Assembly: GCA_037176885.1 (NCBI GenBank)
Contig: JAWWNJ010000107.1
Location: 744,001-808,000 of the forward strand
From: Favolaschia claudopus
Taxonomy: Eukaryota > Basidiomycota > Agaricomycetes > Agaricales > Mycenaceae
Length of the DNA: 64,000 nucleotides
Reading direction: 5' to 3'
Both the position numbers and the translations under genes were made by a program. The notes under the pieces are model-generated. The model made no database searches and had not been told where the DNA came from. It worked only from the letters and a program-made list of their open reading frames with translations. Shown here one piece after another: positions 11,010 through 21,382 of this stretch (the stretch's first letter is position 1; every line of letters starts with the position of its first letter).

Positions 11010-11707
11010 GGGTCGGTGAAGCAAGTCAAAGTCTGAGGTAAAAGAATATTAACTGTCTACATATATAGCTTCTGAGACAAAAGGCCAGTTTTACTTCCCA
11101 ACGGTCCTCTCAGTTGGATTACAACGACTATAGTAACCACTTCAAGTTATGGACAATAGCCTGAATGAAATACAAGGATAAGGTATACCATTTGTCGATA
11201 GGAATCTTTGGGTTGCCAACCAATCTGTGTTTCGGGTTTGATTTTCTAAAGACGTAAGTTGAAGACAACGGCAACTTCGTTGAACCTTGTTCAAACTTAT
11301 AGATGTGCCGCTGGCGTGCAATGACATGAATAAAGAGGAAAATTTGTAGAACAGAACTTGAAGTACTGACTGGGATTATTACACAGGCTGGAATGCGAAG
11401 GTTTATGCACAAGGAGGAAAGCTCAAGGTTCAAGCTCACTCCGTCACCCTCACGAGCTTGTTTGCTGGTGTTGTACGCCGTGGGTCCGATGGCGTACTCC
11501 CATCGTGATTCTGTCAAACAACATGACAACAGCTGGCAGCCTTGGGAAATTTTTCTTGTGTTGTCGACATTGACCTTGTTCTTTCCAGTGTCACGGCCGG
11601 GACTAGTCGACCGGGACCCACAATGAAGCATTTGTCTCTTCTTTTCTTCTTTCTCTTTGCTTTCAGGGTACGTTTGCCCTCCGAGTCGGTGCAACTCCCT
11701 TGCGGCT
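11010..11707. promoter_or_regulatory. Divergent intergenic region AB2/X4
   Basis: 698 bp between the start codons of AB2 (minus) and X4 (plus), the mirror image of the X1/AB1 arrangement. A pyrimidine-rich run at about 11635-11665 precedes the X4 start. A short signal-peptide-like frame starts at 11623 but cannot be spliced in frame into X4. Confidence 0.4.
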
Positions 11708-13567
11708 ATGACCCCTTGCGATCCTGCGGCTGAAGCCACATCGCCAACGACTTCTCAGTCTGATGAGACCATCCGTTACTTCCTCCCAGAGCTTGGGGCG
11801 TGGGCCGTTCTAACAATCGACCCCGTCGCATCCCTGAGCGAAGGGGCCCGAGAAGTCCCTGAAGCCGTTGAAGCATGCAAACGAATGGTCAATAAGCCAT
11901 ATGTGGCACTCGTTGATCACGTACGTTCTTCGTTAATAAACATGATAAACGACTCACGTTAGCGCACCTGTTGACTATAGAACCACGCGCTGTATCTTCC
12001 ATGGGAGCCCTATAACTCATACTCCCTCCGATTCCTGCAGCAAGGAGATCCATATTCTGTTCCCGAAGAATTCATCGAGCCATACATGTCGGTGCCAGTT
12101 CTCCCAGTAACCAAAGAAACCCATATATCCGGGCGGCCTCCTCTACAATCCTCCAAGGCGCTCCCATGGAGCGATTGTTTTCTCTCGATTTCAGCTGATG
12201 GTGTCGTTCGAAGTCCGTCTGTGTGGGGCTCCGGACCAGCGCTGTGGAAGATTGACCGAGCGGAACGCGATCGCATCGAAGAATTAATGACAGACGACAT
12301 CTACGATTCTCGCGACAAGAAGAATGCCGCAATGGCTGCAGAAAAGGAGCTTGAGGTCGCCACTGTCAACCCCTCCACGGAGCCCTTGGTTCCGGCCGCG
12401 ATCGCGGACGAAGCTGCCATTCGCACAGCGACTGAGGCTCCTTCCTTGCATTCTCACTCCGATACTGGCGGGCAGTCAAGCGTCTACGCGTCTAGCGGGG
12501 ATAGCGAGCCATACGATGACGAGTCTGATTCCGACGGAGAAGGACCGAGAGACGACGAGAGAGGAGGTGCGCAGGAAGACGAGCAGGAGCCTCTTGATCT
12601 CGTGGAGGCTGTCTTCTTCAACCGATTGCATGAAAAAGCAATGACCACTGTCCAGTTTACGCACGACCTTTTAACTGTCACCGAACTCAATGATCCGCGC
12701 GACTACTACAAGGAGGTCGAAGCCATCAAGAGGTATTTAATTAGCGACCGAAATCGTTGTTCCCCGCTCACGATCTCTCTAGGATTGAACAGGAAGCTGC
12801 GCCAAGAATCGAGGAGTGTAGGGCCTTGAAACTTCAGAATGAGATACAGCGCGCCAAGGAAACGGATGCTGCGGTGTATGACGAACAGACAAGTGAGTAA
12901 TTTTCACATTTTACCTCACATCTACTGATTTTTTTCTGTAGTTGATAGGCTGTTTGAGCGTCCTTCCGCAAGGGAGACACGTATCTCGCAAGAAATTCCG
13001 AAGGGCGAGTCTACTGGGGCTTTTTTCAAAGCAGGGTCACCTGCTCCTGAGGACAAACAGCCAGTAGCAAATGCCGCCGCCGAAGCGACGTCAGTATCAA
13101 ACTCAGAGAAAGCTACTACTGAAGCAATACGTGGTACGTCGACTCCGTTCTGGCTTCGACAACTGGCCCTGAATTCTCGAATAGAACCTCCCGCTCAAGC
13201 AGGCAGTCCCACTTGGATACTTCGTATCAAGTCAATGTTGAAGAAGCCGGAGGCCGAGTCCACTCCTGCACCTCGTTCCAAAGTAGAGCCGCATGCCCCT
13301 GAGGACAGAATGCCGGTAGCACAAGCCGCCGCCGACGCGACGTCAGTATCAGACCCGGAGAAAGCTACTACTGAAGCAATATATGGTACGTCGAATCCGT
13401 TCTGGCTTCGATGACTGGCCCTGAATTCTCGAATAGAACCTCCCGCTCAAGGAGGGAGTCCCACTTGGATACTTCGTATCAAGTCAATGTTGAAGAAGAG
13501 TGCTAGACGTGCTGTTAGCACGGTTCATAGACTAGTTCCCTGTCTAAATAATAAGACGCTTCAATAA
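11708..13567 (+). CDS. Family X copy 4 (X4), with internal duplication
   Basis: Member of the unknown X family, about 520 residues. The start at 11708 (MTPCDPAAEA) precedes RYFLPELGAWAVLTIDP, KPYVALVDH, YLPWEPYNSYSLRFLQQ, MSVPVLPVTKETHISGRPP, LPWSDCFLSISADGVVRSP, an acidic linker, TTVQFTHDLLTVTELNDP and a helical exon PRIEECRALKLQNEI. The C-terminal region has a tandem duplication: APEDKQPVANAAAEATS, an intron with donor gtacgtcg, then GSPTWILRIKSMLKK. The whole unit is then repeated. The protein ends with the basic SARRAVSTVHRLVPCLNN and stops at 13567. Its closest relative is X5, which has only one unit and stops at the homologous codon. It is divergent from AB2. Confidence 0.7.
13046..13246 (+). 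repeat. Tandem duplication in X4, unit 1
   Basis: 201-bp unit starting at the PEDK codons and ending at the LKK codons, including a complete intron of about 50 nt. It matches 13298-13498 with few substitutions and no indel. Confidence 0.85.
13298..13498 (+). repeat. Tandem duplication in X4, unit 2
   Basis: Second 201-bp unit, 252 bp downstream of the first (84 codons, so the frame is kept). The intron body, its GT and AG and the flanking codons are all copied. X5 has a single such unit. Confidence 0.85.
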
Positions 13568-14276
13568 ATGTCTCTTGTGCCTTGGATGCCAATTTTACGT
13601 TCGCGAGCAAGAACCCGGCATACAGTAATACACTGAGAAAATTCTATTCTCGAGTCGCAGTGTGCTGAACAGCATATGCCGGTCATTGATGGGTCTTGCC
13701 GTGACGACACAGATTTCTTTTGTTCTGCGCGTTGCTTGTTCCCGGCCCTTGTTCTTCCCAATCTCAGCGGACAATTGCTTATTGTCATTTGAAAGATGTG
13801 CCTGCTCTATCTCCTTAGCTTCCTCGAACCACCTCGTTGAACCCCAGGCATACCTGACCGTGCAGACGCGCCTGACCTCACGGTGCCGCGGCATTGCCAC
13901 TGGCAGTGACACGCTTCTTTAACAGACCTGTCCCTTGTCCCCTCCTGTCCCTCATACCCCAACGGTCCCGCTGCGGTCCGGAATTGACCCTTGCCACGCG
14001 AGTTTGGGTAAATTTAAGCCTTCCCACCTTCTTCCTCTGTGAAAACTGAACTGTAGTCCCTTCAAAATCCCCGAGTTTGGCCGCGCTCAGAATCGGTCAA
14101 CGGTCGTGTGATTGCTCGGGATACCCCATGTCCCCAAGACCTGGTCATGAGCTGCAACTTGCCACAATAGATGACGTTGAGACGTTCAAGCGCGACCGGC
14201 ATACGTTCAGGTATCCGCCAACTTTCTCAAACATAAAGCACTACGAAGTCGCGAATGAAGGTCTCCACACTTCGAG
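13568..14276. other. Intergenic, no gene seen
   Basis: Spacer holding the promoter of the GH28 gene; only shadow frames. Confidence 0.5.
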
Positions 14277-15876
14277 ATGAAGCTCGCTCAACTATCCTCC
14301 GTTTTCTTGTCGGCGACTGCGCTGGGAGCTTTGGCCGACCCTGCTGTGCCGAGTCCGGAACGCCAGAGGAAGACCTGTGTGATCAAGGCTAGTGGTACGA
14401 ACGCGACGGATGACGGCCCCGCCATCCGGGAAGCTTTCAACAATTGTGGCCAACATGGCAGAGTGGTTTTTGAAGCTACGACCTACTACGTCAACTCCAT
14501 CCTCGATATAAGGGGTCTGGAAGACGTTGACATTGATATATACGGAAACCTCTTGGTACGTTTTGCGTCCTTGTCCCGTGTTACTTTTACCTCGACTCAC
14601 CTCGAATTCAGTGGAGCACGGATATCCAGTACTGGCTGAATCACTCTCTTCCAGTTGGATACCAAAATCAATCTACTGCCTTCATTTTGGGTGGCAATAA
14701 TTTGCGGATCGACGGACACAACACTGGCACTTTCGACGGCAATGGCGACTATTGGTACTCCTTCATTTCACAGCAGCCGGTTCACTCAAACTTCCCCGGC
14801 CGTCCTCATGCTCTCACCTTGAACGGATTGACGAATTCTGTCGTGAAGGGATTGAACTTTTTGCGTAGCCAGATGTGGTACGTCGAGGCTTCTTTTTCTT
14901 TTGGCCCAGCGTGTTCTTGGTCTCACTTACATCCTTGCAGGACTCTGTCGATGATATACTGTCACCATGTCGAGCTCAACGACATTTTCGTGAATAACAC
15001 TGGGAATAGCGTGCAGAGCTGTAAATCGCCTTCGCGTGTTCTACATCTATCTCGGAAAATGTATTGAATATATCTTGCAGCCAACACCGATGGAGCAGAC
15101 ACCATTCGCTCGTCATTTATCAAATTCGACAACTGGACAGTTTACAACGGAGACGACTCCATTTCCCTCAAGGGAAACAGCACGGACATCAGCATAACCA
15201 ATTGCCACTTCTACCGCGGCCTGGGCATCGCCCTCGGTAGCATTGGCCAGTACAAAGGCGAATTCGAAACGATAGAGAGACTCTACGTTGACAACATTTT
15301 TTTCGAGAACACCGACCATGCAGTAAGCGACGTAGTTTCCTCGAATGTAGCCTCTTTTTCTAAATTCCTATGCACGCGTTTTTCAAGGTTTACTTCAAGA
15401 CATGGACAGGCGATCAGAATGGCTTCCCACCAAACGGCGGTGGAGGCGGTCTGGGATGTAAGCCACGTCCAGTTCCCCGGATCCTCACAATTGACGCTGT
15501 TCTCTTCTTGTCTTCCTTAGTCGCCGCCGACATGAACTTCACCAACATGTATGTCAGCGCTCTCCGCGGCGCTGCCGTCGCTTTCTCTCAATGCACCACT
15601 TTCTCCGGCGCACCCGCAAACTGCACCAACTCACCCTTCCAAATCAGGGACATCACCGTGACCGGCATCCAAGGCACCTCCAACTCTCCGCGCGTCGCCA
15701 GCTTGCAGTGCAGCGCGGTTGCTCCTTGCGACAACATTGCGTTGTTCGATATCGACGTCACGCTCTCGAATGGGACGCAGATCAGTCAATATCTTTGCGG
15801 GAATGTTGAGAAACCGAGAGGGTTCAATTGCACCGGTCCTGTGTGTGTAGGTCCAAGCGCCGCGGGGGAGTGCTGA
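14277..15876 (+). CDS. GH28 exo-type pectinase (polygalacturonase-like), secreted
   Basis: Pectin-backbone hydrolase, expected to act outside the cell. The start at 14277 gives a signal peptide (MKLAQLSSVFLSATALGALA). About five short introns (donors at 14556, 14878, near 15020, near 15322 and near 15460) leave one frame of about 420 residues. Visible right-handed beta-helix motifs are SNTDGADT (the NTD motif), VYNGDDSIS (the GDD motif with two catalytic Asp), RGLGIALGSIGQY, and YFKTWTGDQNG followed by a Gly run. The motif that is GHG in typical polygalacturonases reads GLG here, so the usual catalytic-site His is absent. The conserved WTGDQNGFPPNGG and the IGQY stretch fit the exo-acting branch of GH28. 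Several N-glycosylation sequons are present. Substrate preference (galacturonan or rhamnogalacturonan) cannot be decided. Confidence 0.85.
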
Positions 15877-16477
15877 GCTGGACATGGGTCATGCTAAATC
15901 AGCGAGGACGTTTGGAAGAAATATTAATGTTGCTTGTATTTCAATGAAAATTATTCCATAGCCCGAAGGTTCAACATGCCTTTTATTTCTAGCAAGTAGC
16001 TGATGCCGACAGCTAGACAGCAAGTTTCAGTTTGAGAGGTTTCCTCAGTGAAAGTATTGAGTTGGGGATGAGGTTTCAGTCTAGCCTGTAAACGACAGAT
16101 TAGATGGATCTACGCGTCAAGATTCCTTTTCTCGTTTTGGCTCTTGAATTTATTTGACCGCTTCTGAGAGAGATGATTATGATCCCGCAAACAATCATGA
16201 AGACAATTTTGCGAAACGCCACGGAGCGCAAACATCCGAGTCTTTGCACTTGAACACGTGTTGGTTGAAATTCGGGCGGGCACTGGGGCAGAGAGTCAGA
16301 CGGAACGCCGCACTACTAATTTCTATGAGTCCGCGATGTATGCTATCTGCCGAGCGGTCAGCGTGGATTCAATACGGTGTCTAGTTTTCGTCGAGTAATT
16401 GTATTTCTTATGTTTGGATGAACAGGGATGGTTTTGCACAGAAAAAGCATGTGCTCACAAACTACGCTTTTTTGGAT
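15877..16477. other. Convergent spacer, no gene seen
   Basis: AT-richer stretch between the GH28 gene and the MOSC gene (3' ends facing). A small frame at 16154-16384 has no support. Confidence 0.5.
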
Positions 16478-17850
16478 CTAGTCGCTCGTCAACTGAGGGT
16501 TGACAGAACTCCTCGACACCAAGATCTGGTCGCCGACAGCAAGCACGCCACTGGTTTCCACCGGCACCATGTACATTCTGAAGCTCGAGTCAACGACGAG
16601 AGAAATATCTTACAGCTGAAGAGAACATACCCGAAACAGTACTTGCTTGGCGCAGCGGCATCAACTTTTCGATACTGCATCATGGCATTATTAGGCATCT
16701 CGGAGTCCCGAACACCAGTCTCCGTATCGACATTCGGAAACTAATATATATGGTGAGAACCGCGACGAATATTGGTGACGATAGATAACGGCGCTTACCA
16801 TGCATCGCGGACACCGGGCAGGTAGAACAAACCGATGATTAGCAAGAGTAATGATTTCTTGCCAATCGTCCTCGCCAAAGGGCTTGTCGACACCATCGAC
16901 GACAACGTTGGGCCGAAAGCGCGTCATAAGTAACCTTTTTGGGTCGTCACGGGCCCATGCGTTGCTCTGAGGCAACCCATCCTCAGGACGGCAGCCAGCG
17001 ATCTTTCTCTCAAAGTCTCCGCGAGCGAACGACCATACCTTGGCCTCCGCATCCTCGAGGGATGCGTCCGATACAATGAGAAACGGGCTGAAGTCGGAAT
17101 AGCGCACAGTAGAGCCGCCCGGATAGGACAGACAAGTGGGGTCGAAGGGCACGTCGTCCGCTAGAGGGCGAGGGGCCGGTGTCTTCATAACAAGAAGCAC
17201 CGGACGGCCAACAAAGCCAGATAGAATCTCCGACGGCGTCTCTAGGGAGTCCGAGTCTGCGCTCTCTACTATGTAGCCCTCATTCGAGCCTCCCCATAGA
17301 TCAAAGCCATCGTGTATGTCCCAGGTGCTGAGCTGCTCTGTGGTTGGGTTGAGAGGGATGCTAAACGATTGCGTTTCGGGGGAGTCTGGAAATGTTACTT
17401 CCAGGACGCCACCTGTGGGTGAAGAAGGATCCCGCTGGATTAAAGGGAAGACGCGAACCAGCTGCGCACTCTCAGCCAAAGCAAAAAGAAAATTCGGCGC
17501 AACCCACTTTGATACCGCGATTATCACGGGCAGAGAGTTGTTTGTTCTTTTCCAGGTCCACGATCATCCATTTACGGTCAAACTGAAACAATTACACGAC
17601 TTAGAATTTTATAAGGGGGTGAAAAAGTCGAGCCCACTTCGAATCCTTCTTGGTCATAAGCGGAATTGAGCAAATCTGTACCCGCGCAGCTCTGAGGCCT
17701 AGTCAGCGGGGTATAAGAAAACACACAGAGGCCTACCTTGATGGGGTAAACTACGCAGATGCATTGTCATCATGCATATTGAATTTCAAGATAGTAGCTT
17801 ACCCAAAATTCTAGATATCCTAATGTTGGTGCCGTGGATCGTATCTACTT
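16478..17850 (-). CDS. MOSC-domain protein (mARC-like, molybdenum cofactor)
   Basis: Molybdenum-cofactor-binding protein of the MOSC/mARC type. N-terminal exons give SRILVYPIKSCAGTDLL, then FDRKWMIVDLEKNKQLSARD, which is the MOSC_N beta-barrel signature. The main exon holds SDFSPFLIVSDASL, RFRPNVVVDGVDKPFGEDDW and LPARCPRC (the conserved Cys expected to ligate Mo). After the intron at about 16799-16742 the final exons read MFPNVDTETG and CFGMYMVPVETSGVLAVGDQ and stop at 16478. Introns were placed by frame. The first exon is uncertain because no clear ATG joins upstream of about 17850. Related proteins reduce N-hydroxylated compounds with cytochrome b5 partners, or act as standalone MOSC proteins. 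No transmembrane anchor is visible in the part read. Confidence 0.8.
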
Positions 17851-18517
17851 TATTACCCAAACGGATCGTAGAGAACTAAACGGTATAAGCCTCAGAGGTT
17901 TGTGTTGGAGAAAAAATTACCAGTCGCTGCACGGTGCCCTAAATTCTTGAACGTTCAGTCTTGACCGAAAATTGTCGAAAATAAATAATTCGACAGTGCT
18001 CACCACTGGTACACGCGCCAAAATAAAAACTGACGTGATCCCGATGGCCAAAATGAGTAAAGGGCGAAGGGGTTGTAAGTCTTCTAGTGTTAACATGGGT
18101 GTACGAGATCAAGATGAAAAAGGTCGATCAAAGCGAGCTCCAATTTATCTAGTCCGAGTCATGACTCAGATCCGTCAATAGCCGGTGATTTTACATACCT
18201 TCGGACTCCTTCGGAACGCCGTCGACTTCGGAACGACGTGGGAGCGCGCCAGAAAGTGGCCGCCACAGACAACGTCATGATCATCCACTGTTCTCGGGGA
18301 GAAAAAAACAAACAAAAAGCCAAAATGCGTGGAAGGCAACAACTTGAATGAAAGCGACGGGGCAAATTCTTGCTCGATCTCGTCACATCCCTCAATGAGG
18401 GAAAACTGTCCATGAGGCCCTCAAGGCACAGGAGAGATTCTATTGCGATATTGGTACAGTAAATTACTTCAAACCAGCGCGAGTTTCACGAGACGTCAAG
18501 GTCGAGGGGTGGTCGGT
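17851..18517. other. Intergenic; may contain the MOSC 5' exon
   Basis: AT-rich spacer between two minus-strand genes. The missing first exon of the MOSC gene should lie within the first few hundred bases. A Lys/Arg-rich frame at 17972-18181 has no support. Confidence 0.4.
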
Positions 18518-20184
18518 CTATAGCGTAGAGGAACGGGGGATGAGTTTGACTTTCCATTGGTGCGACGGCTCCATGGTGCCCACACCAATTCGGTCGGTCT
18601 TGATAAGTTTCGGGAACGGGTTGACGGGTTCTACAAACGGATGCAGAAAAATCAGCAGTGCTCGAGACAGAATGCGGGACTGGCACATACCAACATCATA
18701 TCGCTCAAGCATGGCGAGCGTCATCATCTTTATCTCAGTGTACGCGAACGACTTGCCCACACACTGTCGCACGTTAGGATACCAGCGAGATGTCATTCAC
18801 ATTTGAATGGGTACTCACCGGCCGCGACCCGCCTCCGAACGCCATGTATAGTTGGTCGCGGACGTCCTCACCAGGAACGGGCTTCAAGCGGTCCCAGACG
18901 AACTCCTCGGGGTTCTCAAACCGCCGGTGCATCGACCAGCTCGTGCACATCATCATATCGCCCTTGCGCACCTTCACCGGTCCAAAAGTACTCTCGATGG
19001 TCGTCGCGGCGGCGGCGGGACGCACGATCGAGCCGAGCATCGTCAGGCGGATCGCCTCCTGCGCGACGAGCTGGGCGGACGGGGCGCCGCGCTCGTACAA
19101 GGCCTCCAGCTCAAGACTCTTGTCCGCGGCCGCGGCCGCGAGTTCGCTACGCAGGCGCGCGGCGAGGGCGGGGTCGTTGTAGACGAAGGCCATCGCCCAG
19201 GAGGTCACCGGTGCGACGTTCGCTGCGGCGGCCCATAGGAAGCCTAAAGCGACGTATTTGACGCGGTGCTCGAACGGCGTGCCGAGGCGCTCGAGGTTGT
19301 TCCATTGGCCTTGGATCACCGGTTCGGTCTCGAGGATGTTGTCGCGCAGATAGTCGCCAACGAGCTTCGCGAGTCGGTTGCGGCCGTTCACAGCGGCTTC
19401 GTCCTTCTTACCCGAGATGAGATTTTGCAGACCACGGTCCCAGGCGTCGAAGGGCTCGAGGGCTTCCTTGGCAGGGAAGTTACGGCCAAAGATGGTGCGT
19501 CTGAAGAGACCGAGCTTCAATAAAAATGATACAACGGCGGAAGCAGGTCGGACTCACAGCGTGCAAACGAAGATGGTTTCCCTAACGAGCGGAATTAGCT
19601 CGACCACGCCGAGGTCTTTGAAGCCGTCGATTGTCTCTAGAAGATACTCCAGAAAGGCGGTACGCAGGTGCGCCCCATGTCTGCCGGCGAGTTGGGTATG
19701 GAGAACAGGCACACAGGCAGCTTCCTCCTCCGGGGTCGTCGGTCGGTCAGCACCGAGGAAGCTCAGCTGGATCTTGATCTAATATAAATAGATAATAGAT
19801 CTTCCCCGATCAGCATGGCAGGAAGCGCAAAATAAACGAGATACGGCGTTTTCTCACCATGAGCTGGTTGGCGTCGAAATTTTTCGAGCCAACTACAGTT
19901 TTGTGGACGGCGAGATCCTGCGAGAATACAAATCGCGTGCCGGCGGCGTACGCTGTGAAGGTGTGGCCGTGTTTCTTGTAGTTCTTGACTGCGAACTTCT
20001 CCATGTCGCGCATTTGGAGGCCAGCACCGAGCCACGGAATCCAGCCTGCCACTAAAGGAGGCTCATCTTCGTATGTACGGCGGACAACCAGGGCGTGCCA
20101 GGCGAAGGCAAGGGTCGGTATGGCAAGCAGAGCTGAGACAGCGTATTGCGAGTACTCGCCAAGAAAGTCCGCGATTGCAGGCAT
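18518..20184 (-). CDS. Cytochrome P450, CYP7/CYP8-like I helix
   Basis: Haem monooxygenase of about 480 residues. The start at 20184 (MPAIADFLGEYSQYAV) gives an N-terminal membrane segment, then a Pro-rich hinge. Introns at about 19858-19780, 19558-19502, 18831-18777 and 18690-18630 restore one frame. Motifs: I helix LGFLWAAAANVAPVTSWAMA, ExxR as EAIRLTMLG, PERF region FVWDRLKPVP, and haem loop AFGGGSRP-CVGKSFAYTEI. The Cys comes just after an intron. The I helix lacks the usual acid-Thr pair and has N-x-x-P instead, as in CYP7, CYP8 and related enzymes. That suggests sterol or rearrangement-type chemistry rather than a standard hydroxylation, but this is inference. It is divergent from the second P450. 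Confidence 0.85.
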
Positions 20185-20800
20185 AGAGTGGGCAGCCGTA
20201 CTTGGGACTGCGAGAAAGTAAAACGAGAAAGGGCGGGCGGTGGAAGTATGTATGTAGTCATTGTTAAGGTTCAATGGACACAGTGATGTCGGAGATAGTC
20301 AAGAGTTAACGTTGGTCAAGAGTTTGCAAAGATCTATCATCTGAATCTGCGATAAAAAGGTTGTCAATATCTCACTCTTTTCACCGGTATCGCTGTACCT
20401 AAAGCTCGAATAACAAAAAGCTTGTGTTTTTGGAGGGGCAACGGGGGTCCATTACAAGTACTCGCCGAGAAATTCGCCGACAGGCATGTAGTGGGCAATT
20501 GCAACCGTACTTGGGACTGCAAGGAAGTAAAACGACTCGGAAAGAGCGGAAAAGGTGGATCAAGGAGAATCTATGTATGTAGTCATGGTTGAAGTTGACA
20601 CAGAGTTTCGGAGATTACAGGTGGGTTGAGGGTGGGTACTTACTGCTGGGTGGGTCGAGAGAAGTTCGCAAAGATCTCAGATCATCGGGATCTATCATCT
20701 GTGGAAAAAAAATAACGCGTTCTTTGGTTTTCGAGCTCAGAGATAGGGAGCTGTACCGAGAGCTCGAATACTATTGGAGGGTAATGGAGGTCCATGCTCA
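20151..20800. repeat. Tandem duplication of P450 promoter and first codons
   Basis: The segment 20151-20455 (first codons plus 5' flank of the minus-strand P450) is repeated, diverged, at 20457-20800. The shared marker CCGTACTTGGGACTGC occurs near 20198 and near 20507, each followed by AAGTAAAACGA and GTATGTATGTAGTCAT. The distal copy keeps an ATG with MPVGEFLGEYL and then a stop. It is therefore a relic of a duplicated P450 start. Inside it lies a 28-bp tandem pair at 20789-20844. Confidence 0.7.
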
Positions 20801-21382
20801 TTGGCGAGAGTCTAGAGGTCAATGCTCATTGGTGAGGGTCTAGACCGAGCGATGCGATTTTTGATGTGTGACTCGGTATCAACAGACCGTGACGTCAACA
20901 GCTGCTACCTATTTTGGGACTTTCATGACGATTCATCCATAGACTTCGACATAGCCGGTAAGCTGTTACACAGAAGTATCAGCACCACCTTCCAGCAATC
21001 CAATCACGGCAGGAAACCCCGCATCTTTCTCCGAGTCCACTCCGAGAGCCTCCGACAGCCATGCCAAGTTGCAAGCGCGCCAACTTCGCGTTCTCGCTGT
21101 ATCCCCTTGGCTCTTGCTACGTGAATTCTTCTTTATCTATACGCGAGCAATTGCCAGATGGTGATCAACGAGGTTCCGGGGTCTTGGTAGGTAGGTTTGG
21201 GCGTACCCCTTGGGCTTTGTAAACAGATCCGTTTCTCCGTTTTTCTTCTTCAAGCGTCTAAACGTGTGAGCGTTAAACAAAGCGGGATTCGATATGATTC
21301 GAAGTCTCGGTCTTCCTCTTCTCTTTCTCGACCACTCCAATCTTCAGTCTTCGAGCCCTTTTACTTCTTCAGCCGTTCGCTT
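20801..21382. promoter_or_regulatory. Upstream region of second P450
   Basis: Non-coding stretch between the duplicated fragment and the start of the plus-strand P450. It must contain that gene's promoter; no specific site recognised. Confidence 0.35.

Noticed and set aside
11623..11707. Signal peptide (MKHLSLLFFFLFAF) as the true start of X4
   Set aside because: The only donor after it cannot be joined in frame to the conserved X block, and no other X copy has a signal peptide.
17972..18181. Lys/Arg-rich 69-codon frame
   Set aside because: AT-rich intergenic composition, no homolog-like motif, no splice partners.
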